NCBI GenBank assembly: GCA_026873275.1
Contig: JANTUC010000010.1
Coordinates: 1,178,001-1,242,000, forward strand
Direction: 5' to 3'
DNA: 64,000 nt
DNA from: Pseudopithomyces maydicus
Lineage: Eukaryota > Ascomycota > Dothideomycetes > Pleosporales > Didymosphaeriaceae
Part shown: in pieces, positions 25,078 through 36,158 of the stretch
How the letters are laid out: each line of letters opens with the position of its first letter
Position numbering within the stretch: the first letter of the stretch is position 1
Notes under the pieces: generated by a model
Databases searched by the model: none
The model's input: only the letters and a program-made list of their open reading frames with translations
Told to the model about the DNA's origin: nothing
Translations under genes and position numbers: made by a program

Positions 25078-27536
25078 CAGTAGGGTGACAGACAAAAAGC
25101 GTAATCCAAAAAATTGCTTTTTTAAAAAAATTATAACAAATTTAGTATTAGTTTTTAATTTTTTTTTGAAAGAATAAACTTTTAGAAAAAGTTATAAAGT
25201 TTATTTTTTCCATAAAAACCACCTAAATAGGCTTAGTCTATTTTTTTAAAATTAGGTAAAGTTAGGGTTAAAAAAAAGTAAAAATTAAAATCCTTAATAT
25301 TTTTTTTAAACATATAAATTTTTAATTTTTGAATTTTCTAATTTAATATGGTTGATACAGGTCACGTGACTGAATTTTTAAGACTAGTTTACTAACTAAA
25401 TAATTAATTAGTATTATAGTTAATTTTAATTTCAAAATTATATAAGCTTAAATCACGTAATTTCTTAATAGTTTTTTAGTTTATAGTAATATCTTTTTAC
25501 TTTTTAATTTTAAATACCTATTTCCTCAAAATGGCTCCAAAATTCTCAAAATTTGAGGACAAGGTAGAAGAATTATATATTAATAATATTTCTATTAATA
25601 CTATTTCAAATATTATAAAAAAGCCTAAATCGTCAGTTTATAACGCAATTCGTCGAATTAAAGACAAAAAACAAAATAAAAATATAAAAATCCTAGATTT
25701 AACAAAGACTTAAAATAAGCTAATTAAAAAAATTTAAAATAACTAAAAAACAGTTATTAATCGAGATTTCATAAAAAATCCAAAAGTTTAAAATAATGAG
25801 TTAATATCGATTAATAACTTAGATATTTTAAAATAGACGTTATAAAGGTTTTTACAAGAAGAAGAGTATTCTTATAATACTTCTTTTAAAAAGCCTTATT
25901 TAGATAAAAAAATAAAAAAAGCGTTTTATATACGCAAAAAATTAATTAAAAAATCTAAAAAAAATAGATTTTTTTAAAATTATATTTTCTGATAAGTTAG
26001 CAATAGAAAGGGGACATAGATCTAGATAGAAGTATTATAGAAAAAAAGAAAATCTAAAATAGGTGATAGTTTAGTTTTAAATATTAATAGAGGTACGTAA
26101 AATAGATTTTTTAAAAAACTAAAATATTTAAAAAATTCTATTTATATTATAGAATTTTTTAAAATTTTAGTTTTTTATAATATTACTTACTAATTAAAAT
26201 ATAGGGCATAATATTTCGGTTTAAGTTTGGGACGCTATTTAGATAGGAGGAAGATTAAATTTAGTCTTTATAAAAAACTTTTTAGATAAGACGTCTTTTA
26301 AAATAGAGGACTATATTGAAAAAGTTCTTAAAAAAGAAGTTAAACTGTATATTAAACGCGGTAAGAATTACCTTTTTATTTTACCCCTTTTTTTAATATA
26401 TTTTAATATATAATTGATATATTATTATATATTAATTTTTTTATAAACCTTATACTAATATCTAATTAGGTTGGGAGTTTCAATAAGATAACTGAAAGAT
26501 TTATAAAAGTAATAAAGCTTTATTATAGTTTAACCATAATAAAATTAAGCTTTTTACTTACCCAGCTTTTAGTCCTAATTTAAATCCTATAGAGAATATT
26601 TAGTCTGTTTTAAAACACAAAGTTAATAAACGTTATAATTAGCGTTTACTAAATATTTTAAAACTAAAGGATTTAGATAAATATAAAAGAGTTATTTCTA
26701 AAGAGTGGTATAAAATACTATAAGAAATAATAGATAATTGTATATTATCTATACCTTAGTGTTATATGGACTTAAAGGAAGCTAAGGAGTTTTATACTAA
26801 GTATTAAATAAATTTGATACTTAATTTATCTTGTTTAAATTAAATTTATTTTAATTAATTATTATAAAAAAATTAGTTAATAAATATATTAAAGCAGTGC
26901 TGGGTATATATAAGGATTTTTAATTAGGATCCTGCGGACGTTCCTGGCAAAGTAAAATATCTAAGTATATTAGGCGCCTGTAGTAATAGTAGTTAGAGGA
27001 GTTACTGTATAGGTATAGTAGACAGGTTTAATATATATGATAAATTAAAACTACTTAATAGAAAAGCCTTATTATCGTCCTTATCTAAGTTATAAAGTAC
27101 AAAGGTAGAATAATCCTCCTATTAAGAATCTTTACTAATAGATATACTAACTAAAGCTTTACTTAATACTATATAATTAATTAAACTAATTATCTATTTA
27201 TGGGGAGACCACCTCCCCACGGTATAATATAAAGCTTTTTTAATATATTTATTAATATAGAACTAGTTATAAAATAAAATAAAAAAAACTAGATTTTATA
27301 CGCTGAAAAAAATTATTATTAGTTATATTTTATACTTTTTTCTACCCTAAAATCACTGTCAAATCTACCCCCTAAAAGATTACATAAGCTAGCTAGCTAC
27401 AAGTCCTAAAAGAATCTTTCAGATTTTCCTTATTTGTCTATTATTTTTTCATATTTTTATCTAATTATTTGATAGAGTTATAAGCTTTTTAAAATTATTA
27501 AAAAAACGATTACGCTTTTAATCTGTCACCCTACTG
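25078..27536 (+). mobile_element. Tc1/mariner-type DNA transposon, inactive
   Basis: Terminal inverted repeats begin CAGTAGGGTGACAG (25078-25091) and end CTGTCACCCTACTG (27523-27536), with similarity continuing for about 30 bp. Both ends are flanked by TA (25076-25077 and 27537-27538), the target of the Tc1/mariner superfamily. The 2,459-bp interior holds a decayed DDE transposase (25531-26807). The element is less AT-saturated than the retroelements around it, so it is either a later arrival or a lower-copy family. Confidence 0.85.
25531..26807 (+). pseudogene. Degenerate Tc1/mariner transposase
   Basis: A 60-residue open frame (25531-25713) begins MAPKFSKFEDKVEELY and encodes a helix-turn-helix DNA-binding region typical of Tc1-like transposases (SINTISNIIKKPKSSVYNAI). 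It stops at TAA. Beyond it, in broken frames, the catalytic landmarks can be read: an FSDE-like motif near 25985, a QDN motif near 26480, and SPNLNPIENI near 26570, where the conserved Trp after ENI has become TAG. The frame ends with KEAKEFYTKY and TAA at 26805-26807. Several G-to-A/C-to-T stops and at least one frame change make it non-functional. Confidence 0.75.
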
Positions 27537-29217
27537 TAATAGGTATAGGGGGAGCAGAGAATACTATAATTAAATAAAAATAGATAGATAGCTTTATAAT
27601 ACTATTTATATTTAGTATAAAAAGGGTGATAATTATACTAGAATATAGATAACGCCCTAAAGGGGCACCACTATTTATATTTATAGGTATTAAGTTTCTA
27701 GAGAATCTAAAAGGTGTTAATAAGCTAATAAAGCTAGATTTATAATTTAATAATAAGAAATCTAATTTAAATAAGAATAATAATAAAAATAATATTAAAA
27801 AGAATAATAGTTAATTTTATTTTCTTAGCTATTAAATAGCCCTTTTTCTCTTAATTAAGGAATTATAGATTTTATTTATTAATTAGGTAAGTTTCCTTTT
27901 TCTAATTTATAAAAATCAGACTTCCTTTTAGAATAGCTAAGTAACTTTTTATAATATACTTTATAGTAATTTTTTATTTTCTAAATAATCTAATATTTAG
28001 CTCTAGAGTCTACTTTTACTTATTTAATTTTTATAATATTATTTTAAAATTTAGCAGTTTCTTAAAGTAATTATATTATTATTTCATTAGGGCCTTTATA
28101 AATCTATTTACTAATATATTACTAGTTTTCTAATAACTAACTTTAAAAGAGTCTTTTATATATTCCTATTAGGTTTCGGCCATGAGCAATGTGAATAAGT
28201 ACTAGTAAGAAATAATTATATAATTATAAAAGAAATAAATCGCTATTAGATCAAATCTATTAGCTTTTTAATCTTTATAACTAATAATAATTAATAATTA
28301 TTTAAAAATGACACCCAGAATTTCAAAGTTTTGAAATAGAAAATCGCTGAAGAAAATTCAAGCACAAAAAAAGTGGAGGATTAGTTAGGTGGGTGACTAT
28401 TTTTCGCCTATTCGAATGGTGTTAAAATTCGGAAAAAGTCTATTAAGTCGTGACTATAAAAGGCTAGTTAATAGTGAGGTATCACTATATAAAAATATAC
28501 AAAATAGGAATAAACTAAGCCTATTTAGGACTAGTTTAATATAGTTCTTACTTTCCTAATTTGGAATAAGCTTATTATAGTATAAAAAGCTGGCGACTTT
28601 TAATACTAAAAATAAGCTAAGCCTAGTTAGGAAGGCGTTAGTTCAATCCACGTAGTGGACGCAGGAAATAAAAAGAGCCGGTTATTAGTAAATTAGTTAT
28701 ATAAAGAACCTTTCCTTATAAACTAGTTACCCTAATATAAAAAGGGTCTATTTTTTAAAAAAAAAAAAAAAAAAACTCTTTAATACTCTACCCTTTAAAG
28801 ATAAAAATAGGTTTAATTTTTAATTTTTATTAAAAGTATACTAGGGCTATATTACTTATATATTATTTTTTTAATAAGAAAGTTGCTTTTTGCAATTATC
28901 TAGTAATAAGAAAATATACTCTATATACTATATAACTAATAACTAGCTCTTATAATACACTTTTTTATTTAATTTATATAATTATAGTATAGCTCAAATG
29001 CGCGCTGCTATATAATTACTAAAATAATAAAATACTAGAGTATTTAATTTTATTATTTAATATAGATAGCCACATTGCATAATAATAAATAATAAGTAGT
29101 AATAAAAGATAATAATTTAAATAAAGACTTATAGTAGATTACCTTAATAATATTAAATTATAAACTATTTAAATTATTTCCTAGTACTTTTAATTTAATT
29201 TTAAAAGAGTTTATAAT
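27537..29217. other. AT-rich repeat DNA with a less mutated island and poly-A run
   Basis: Most of this stretch is RIP-like. An island at about 28300-28700 has clearly higher GC and intact CpA/TpG dinucleotides. It contains near-duplicate motifs (CTAAGCCTATTTAGG and CTAAGCCTAGTTAGG) and is followed by a 19-A run (28757-28775). An inverted, diverged copy of the 295-bp repeat lies at about 28870-29150. No coding region is supportable. Confidence 0.4.
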
Positions 29218-29472
29218 TGTCAGATGGCGTACCAGAATCCATAGCAAATTATAGCTAGCTGTTGGAGGGATAGGCAATTAACCTGCTAAGAAATAATATA
29301 GGGGCCTCCTACTAGAACTTGGATAGGGCGCTGCTGGCAAAAAATATAAAATAAAAATAATTAATAAGTTCTAATTATCTTATAATAAATTATTACGTAA
29401 ATGGGCAATTATAGTATCCTACACTACCTATCCCCAATACCGGACAATATCCGAACACCGCGATATCTAACA
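29218..29472 (+). mobile_element. Solo LTR of the Copia family, lightly mutated (255 bp)
   Basis: The sequence runs from TGTCAGATGG to ATATCTAACA and is flanked on both sides by ATAAT (29213-29217 and 29473-29477). It is the reverse complement of the LTRs at 15106-15361 and 20305-20551 but keeps many more C and G residues. It therefore gives the best view of the ancestral LTR. Confidence 0.8.
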
Positions 29473-31150
29473 ATAATACTAGCTTCTTCTAACGCCTAAT
29501 ATAATTTTTATATATATATTAATTTATTTGCAGCTGTGTATATTATAATATTATAAATTCTAAAGTTTATAAATCTAATTCTAATTCTAATTCTTTTATT
29601 TAAAATAAAACTATCCTTTACTAGTATATTAACACTTAAGTGGTATAATTTAGTTAATCTAAAATATATTTTCATATTAGATAGCAAAATAAGAGCTAAA
29701 CTTTGAATATATATTAGAAAAATAAAAATTAATAATAAAATAAATAATAAAACGGCTATAATCTTATAATTATTAGTATTAGATACTAAATTTAAAATAT
29801 TTCTTAAAAAAGATAAATTAAGCCTAAGCTTATTAAACTTATATTTAAATTAATTTAAATAGATTTCTAAGGTATAAGTAATTTTAATTATATAGAAGAT
29901 AAGCTTAGGGTTATAAAAATAATATTAAAAGATAAAAAATATTAAATAAAAGAGGATATAAAAGTTAGTAAAAAGATAATAAAAAAGAAGACTAATTTAG
30001 GTAATAAAATAAAGGAGATACTAGAGCCTTATAAAAGTATAAATTAATTAGTAAAAGTAATAGAGCTTTATAAGTTTCTTATAGATATAAAATAGCTATT
30101 TATATTAATTATATTAAATAATTATTTGCTGTGTTATTTAGTACTAAAGTATTAATAGGTATTTATTAAAATAACTTCTTATGAATAAATCTCTTATATA
30201 TACTTTATAACTGATAGAATAATCGTATGTTATATTAATTATTAGAACTTTCTGGAATCTGTAGGTCTCGATCGAGACCGGTATATATTATTATTAAATA
30301 ATTTATTTATTCTCTATTATAATAGTACTAATAATAATATTAGCTATTAAAAATTTATTTTAAATATTTTATAAGCCCTTTATTACTATCTATTATTTAT
30401 ATTCTTTAATTTTTATTTTAAGTCTCTGTATTTCCTTTAATACTATTAATTTATTCTATTATTATTCAAGTATTACTAGTTTTATTACTATAAAATTTAA
30501 TTCTTCTTTATTTAAATCTTTTTATATGAAAGGAGGTAAGTTATCCTTTATTATTAAAAAAATTAAAAATACTAATATATTTTCTTTCTTTTATAGGTCT
30601 AATATAGTAACAGCACTTTAAAATTATATTTTAAAAATTATAGAATTATTATTTTATAAAATAGAAAAAGAAATTAAAATTATTAAAATAAATATAATAG
30701 TAAATAGATTTTTAATAAATAATAAAATTAATTTCTATTTAAGCCCCTATCTTTTTTAGTTTTTTTTATATACTATATTAGCGCGGCGCTAGCGCTTAAA
30801 TAGAGTATAAGTGACCTTAGACACTGGGAGAGTATCCTCCTTATACTTCTAGAGCTGGTTTTCTTATATATTAAATAATTAATTTTTTATATATATTTAA
30901 TCTCTAAAGTCTATATTATCTAGCTTATCTATCCTCTAACATCCAATAATAAAGAAATAATAGTAGTAGGCAGGCTTATTAATTAGTAAAGATATTTACC
31001 CTCTAGAACTAATACAACCTAACGACTCCGTATTAAAAAGCCACTGTCTTATTATAATAGGTACTTAAACTTTAAATTAGAATTAAATTTTAAGATACGT
31101 CTACTAATCCTAACCTAACTATAACCCATTAACTACCCTACTAGTTATGT
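29473..31150. other. AT-rich repeat DNA up to the composition boundary
   Basis: There is no intact gene. The right arm of the long inverted repeat lies at about 30080-30290. A GC-rich palindromic spot (GCGCGGCGCTAGCGC) is at about 30780. Composition shifts to normal over roughly 31,050-31,200. Confidence 0.4.
30080..30290 (-). repeat. Right arm of the long inverted repeat, with a perfect 16-bp palindrome
   Basis: This is the reverse complement of 22500-22700. It contains the perfect palindrome GGTCTCGATCGAGACC (30264-30279), which stands out because the surrounding AT-rich DNA has lost almost all such GC-containing words. Confidence 0.55.
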
Positions 31151-31262
31151 TATCTAGTTACTTATCTAGATACAGAAGCGTGGGAGTGGTGCGTGTGTTA
31201 GTAGTGTCCTATATCAAAACTCACGTAGTAGCATTGACCCCGCATTCCCACACCTCAACCAG

Positions 31263-33739
31263 ATGGATCACGAACTTGCTGATAGAAAGATTAATCGCAT
31301 CTCGCTAGCCTGTGAGACATGTAGGAAAAGAAAGAGAAAGGTACTTACTCTATAGAATCTTCCGGCTGTCACTAGCAGAGTGGGCTAAGGAGTCACGTTA
31401 TTAACCTTCTATACAGTGCGATGGAAGCTCACCGTGTGTGTGGTGCTATAAAAACCAGCTCGAATGTGTTTATATAAAGGAACGTAGAAGGAAGTATGCT
31501 TTCTTCTTAATCAAACAGTTGGTCCTTCAGCTGACGGGAGACTTCTTTCTATCCTTAGGAGGAGGCTGGACTCCTATTATACCACTAGTCTCGAAGATGA
31601 GAATTTACTGCTGAAAGATTATATTCGCCAACTCGAACACTTCACAGGCATCTCTTCTCGTCCAACGTATATGTCCCAGCTTCTTACAAATACCGGCGAT
31701 GAGCTCGAAGAACCAGCGGGTCCGCCTTCCCCAGACCTGGGCCCAAAAGACCACCCAAATATATCTAGACCCACCGTCACCGCGGAGGAAGCAGCCATCG
31801 ATGATGTTAGCTCAATGGTATGGAAGATGAGCATCAGCGATGATGGCATATCTTCCTTTGTCGGGCCTTCTGGAAACTTCTGTTTTCCATCGGCCAGAAG
31901 CGCCAGTCCTATGCCAAGTACAGTCCAGTCCACTCAGCCTACACATAGCTCACATAGTACCACTGCCGTGGGAGACCTCATTACATTAGTTACTCCCTGT
32001 CATGAAACCCCGGGCTCTGCCACCGAACTCCTGGCTCTCTTTTCGCGATACATCAACTCTGTGCACCACTTTCTAGATGACGATACTCTAGCAGCCATAG
32101 CAAGTGTATCACAATCGAAACCGAGCTATGCCCTCCTCCGAAACGCGGTTCTTGCAGCCGCTGCGCTATTCTCGGATGATCTTGGCATCAGGGAACAGGT
32201 ATCGTCAAGCTACGCTGAGGCCGCTGCAGCAGACGTTCTACGCTGTTCTCGCGACCACCCCAGTACCGTGACACTGCAAGCTCTAGCTATTCTGTGCTGG
32301 CGGGAAATTGGGTTGGAAAATGAAAATGAGGCCTGGCTTTACAATGGTGTGTAGTAGCCAGCCCCAGGGTCTCTGCACGATTTCGGTCTCAGCCAATCAC
32401 TCACTTATATACAGGAATGTGCGTAAGTCTCTGTGTTCATCTTGGTCTGCATGTAAGTTCGCTGGAAAATTTGCGTCAGACACAGGCTCTTGGCGTCAAC
32501 TCGGGGGAAATGTTCGGTATGAACCGATCCAATCAAATTCACATCCAAAACCGAGCTTTTTGGGCTAGCTTCAATACTGACAGGTAGCTCAAACTCTCCG
32601 AAAAGAGTGGAGTTGGTTCTAATGTCTGTGTTCAGAATGGCTACATCAATCATGGGAAGGAACTGCATGCTTCCGACGTCCCGAGTTTATGCTATTCCTT
32701 TGATTGAAAGCCTCGGTCCTCACCCCTCACCAGGGGACATCGTATTTCACTACCACACCAGGGCCTGGCTTTTGCATGACCTTTGGATGGATTCCATGTG
32801 AGTCAGATAGAATTCTAATAATCCCCCTTGTTCTATCCATTCATTCCTTCCTCGCACAGTGCCTACAGAAGCTCACTCAGAATCTTCTGCAGTTACTCAT
32901 TCCACTTCAATAAGCTGCCACCATTTAAACGACTTCAACTTCTCCTGGACGCGAGAGATCAGCTCCAGACCTTTCTGCGAGAATTGCCACCTGAAGCCTC
33001 CCTGAGACAAAAACAAATCAATCACGATGTCATCATCCTGCACATGATTCACCACATGTCCTCACTGTTGATACATCGTCCGTATCTCAAGGAGGCGCCG
33101 TCGACTGCGGCCAGATCCCTGGCCTCCAAAAACAGCATAGAAGCTGCAAGTCAAATCGTTACGTTAATCAAATCTTTTCCTAGGGCAAAGGTCTCCGGAT
33201 GCTCCACTCCAATTCTCGGTCTCGAAGTCAACTCCGCAGTAACAGCCGACTGGAGCAAAGCACCTTTTGTTGTTATTCACTGTATTTTGCCGGCCGCCAT
33301 AAGCCTTCTCTTGAATGCGGCATCTTCCAGTGTCGATCAAGACATGCGGGGTCAGCTCATTAGCAGATTCCGCGTCTGCCTTGCAGCTCTCGCATCCATG
33401 GCCTCGAGGTGGCTGAGAGCGAGACGGGCGGTGGTTCTTCTCAGGCAGCTTGCGTACCGCTGGAATACTGTTTGGACACTCCCCATTGAGTACAGTTCTC
33501 CGCTCGGGGAAGAGGACGCTCGTTTAATTGAGAGAAGTGGAGGTACTCTGGGGCGCCGAGAGAACAGGACGAACGAGACCCCTCAAAAAGAAGAGGGTCA
33601 AGCAAGTTCCGACCCCTGGTCTGGATGGGCAGACCCAGTAAAGTGGACAGCTGACATCTACGACCCTACCCTCAATCCCAATCTAGCTGGAGATCTGTAT
33701 GAATGGAACTTTCACGAGCTACTGGGCCCACAACAGTAG
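31263..33739 (+). CDS. Zn2Cys6 (Gal4-type) transcription factor with fungal-specific regulatory domain
   Basis: Six exons are inferred: 31263-31340, 31417-31493, 31559-32346, 32415-32583, 32636-32797 and 32860-33739. They join in frame to 717 residues. Cysteines 17, 20, 27, 33, 36 and 43 give the canonical CX2CX6CX5CX2CX6C binuclear zinc cluster (CETCRKRKRK, then CDGSSPCVWC), split by intron 1. A short coiled-coil-like linker (about 55-80) follows, then a Fungal_trans (PF04082-like) middle region with YNGM...LGLH and RAFWASFNTDR motifs and the LLIHRPYL motif further on. Without splicing the frame appears broken by TAG-TAG at 32349-32354. The 68-nt intron 32347-32414 resolves this. It is the first gene beyond the AT-rich block and lies next to a transporter and nitrilase genes, so I infer a pathway-specific regulator. 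Exon ends come from splice consensus and frame only. Confidence 0.85.
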
Positions 33740-33943
33740 GCACTATGGCCAGGCACCGATTACGCTTGATTTGGGTATAGGGTATGCAACCACTCGGGCA
33801 CTTTGAAAAGGTTGCTATTTGGAAGAATACACAATTGTCTCTACATGGCGACTTCGCTGTGTGCCAGACGGTGGGTGGGAGAGGCAGCGACTGTCAGATT
33901 TGTACATGTATGTACACATTGTGACACCTAGATGACCAATCAT

Positions 33944-35594
33944 TCAACCAGCACAACTGTGCATGGGACCCATTAAAGCGCGGAATCGCTTTCCACAGAT
34001 GTACATTGGAATCGTGGCTAGGCATGCCAAAGTCGAGAGAGCTCCCCACGTACTGAAGAAAATCACGGGGCCCTGCTGCACGTAAAAATCGTTGAGCCTG
34101 AAGCTCAGGCCGAATGCAAATGCGCTCTTGGTAAGCTATACAGGAGAGTCAGCAAGCTGTCTAGAGAAAGAGATGGTGCTAGGAATGAACGACTCACCAT
34201 TGCTAATCCGAAGACCTCGCCAGAGCGGCTCATGTAGACATCGTTAGTGTAGGCTACAATGGCAGTACAACCACATCCAACGCCAAAGTTGATGCAAGCT
34301 AGAAAAACACCGCACACAATAGGTGGAAGTCCGTCGCGGATGGCGACGCCGAGCCCGAAAGCACCCACGGCCACGCCAACCAGACACGGAAGGACGCCAA
34401 TCAGACGATACTCGGGCTCGAAGGTGCTGTTGTTTTTGGCACTCAAAACCTTGGCCGTAACATCCGTTATCCACCCAGCAAAGACCGTGCCAAACGTAGA
34501 ACCAATGAGGGGGGCGACGCCAATGAGAATACCGACTTGTGAAGGGTTCATGTTATATGGGGGAGCAGCAAAGACCTGGTCAGCGACCGCGCCGAGGATA
34601 ATCACCCAGGTGAATACGATGGACCACATCAGGGAGCTCCAGATAGCAACTGGATGTCGCACCAGGGCCAGAGGTTTGACGAGTCCTGCAATGAGACTTT
34701 GAGATGACCCGAAATGAACATCTTCGACGGCAAAGACTTTTCTCCAGAGCAGAGCCGTCTTTCCCGTGACGGTTTCAGCCGACTCCTCCGCCTCGGTCAC
34801 GTCCAAATTGCCGGAAACGCCGTTTTTTTGCCCTTGAGCATGATGGGCTTGTTTTCCGTAGTGGTCTCTGCCATCTCGCCATCGCAGATGGCTTTGACCT
34901 TAGTTTCCGGGTAGAAGATGCACACAAGCACGAGCCCGATACCCAAGGCCATGGCGAGAACCCAGAAGGCCCAGCGCCAGCTCAGCGCCACGGTCAAGTA
35001 GCCACTGATGACGGGGGTGATATTGACAGCGAACAGGACGGCGAAATTCCAGAGGCCGACCCTGAGGCCGCGCTCGTGAAGGGCGAACACGTCGACGATA
35101 GAGATAGTGCCGCCGACCGAGAAGAAAGACGGCATAGAAAGACCTTGGAGGACGCGAGCCGCGAGCAGAGAGCCGTAGGAGACGGCGACAGCTGCCCAGA
35201 TGCACGACACGACGAGGACGAGGGAGGTGCCGAGGAAAAGCAGGCGGCGGCCGATCACGTCGGCCAGGACAGCGGCGACGTAGGATCCAAGACCCAAAGC
35301 CATAATAAGGGAACCGTTCAACATGGTAACTCGCTGAAATGTGACATTGAGTTCCGCGGCAACCAAGGAAAAAGCAGGCACGATGACGGGCCCTATGGCC
35401 CCAGTGACGCATGCGCCGAAAATGAGGGTCAGAAAATAGAGCTCTTTGCGTATCTTGGACATTTCCACGCGGCTGCCCGCATCGCCAGGTTGGCCGTCCG
35501 GAGCGCGCATCTCGTCGCTGGAACGAAGGACGAGGGTTCCAGGTACGGTGGAGCCATCGCGTTTGGTCGAGGGCTCAAGAATACCTAAAGCCAT
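33944..35594 (-). CDS. MFS transporter, DHA1-type (one-base frameshift in an A-run)
   Basis: The gene reads right to left from an ATG at 35594. The N-terminal half has a hydrophilic leader of about 50 residues, then TM segments, a motif A-like DVIGRR loop and LLAARVLQGL. The C-terminal half (starting near 34806 in another frame) continues with TM segments and YTNDVYMSRSGEVFGLA. A 62-nt intron (34136-34197) precedes the last exon (34135-33944), which carries SAFAFGLSF, FFSTWGAL and a basic tail. Adding one A to the seven-A run (T-run on the plus strand, 34823-34829) restores a 529-residue, 12-TM frame. As given, the frame stops at 34797. Fungal DHA1 members export drugs, polyamines or metabolites; substrate is unknown here. 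It converges on the Zn2Cys6 gene and diverges from the nitrilase gene, which suggests co-regulation. Confidence 0.85.
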
Positions 35595-36158
35595 GGTGAT
35601 GGATAGTTGAGTAGAGTGTCGTGCAGAAACTGAGTCGCAATTCTCCGATCATGATTCTGCGGGGTACCAGCACTTTTTTTTTATATTTGTGCATGTTGTA
35701 ACCATGTTCTCTCTGATATGGTGTTCTATCGCCCAGGTTGACAATCAAGGCGGAACCTGTAACCTCCGCCCCCACCCTGTTAGTTAAACGTAGCTTGTCG
35801 TCTCAATATCCACTAAGGCAGCATTAGTGCATATTTCGGGCTCGGTCGCGCCATTCGGGAGATAAACAATCACTGCGGAAGTTGAATGACCGCCTCTATC
35901 TTTTCAGTCAGCAGCCGTGCAATTCATCCATCTTTGCGCTTGCAAGACAGCAATGGGCGCTATCTACTCCCTTGTTCATCTAGTCTACAGTCGGACCCTC
36001 ATTTAAGTTTTTGTGACACCCCCGCAGAGGATTGTCTAGGTACCTCGACTGGCCCACATCCTCGTTCCTCGAGTATAACGCCTTGGAATCGCCCACCGGC
36101 TGCTGTTCGTTTCAAATTTCTCTAAGCATCAATCGGAACTTTTGCACCTTCATATAGA
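35595..36158. promoter_or_regulatory. Divergent intergenic region between transporter and nitrilase
   Basis: This is 564 bp of non-coding DNA between the two start codons, and it must hold both promoters. I see no gene. A CCTCTATC/pyrimidine-rich stretch lies upstream of each start, and inverted CGG half-sites of the kind bound by Zn2Cys6 regulators are possible but not distinctive by eye. Confidence 0.4.

Noticed and set aside
1..31150. CRISPR-like or satellite arrays in the AT-rich half
   Set aside because: Repeats are dispersed, LTR-type or terminal inverted repeats. No regularly spaced direct repeats or tandem satellite were seen.
32347..32414. Apparent nonsense codons (TAG-TAG) in the Zn2Cys6 gene, as if a pseudogene
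   Set aside because: They fall in a 68-nt stretch with GTGTGT and ATACAG ends. Removing it restores the YNG-M...LGLH motif in frame.
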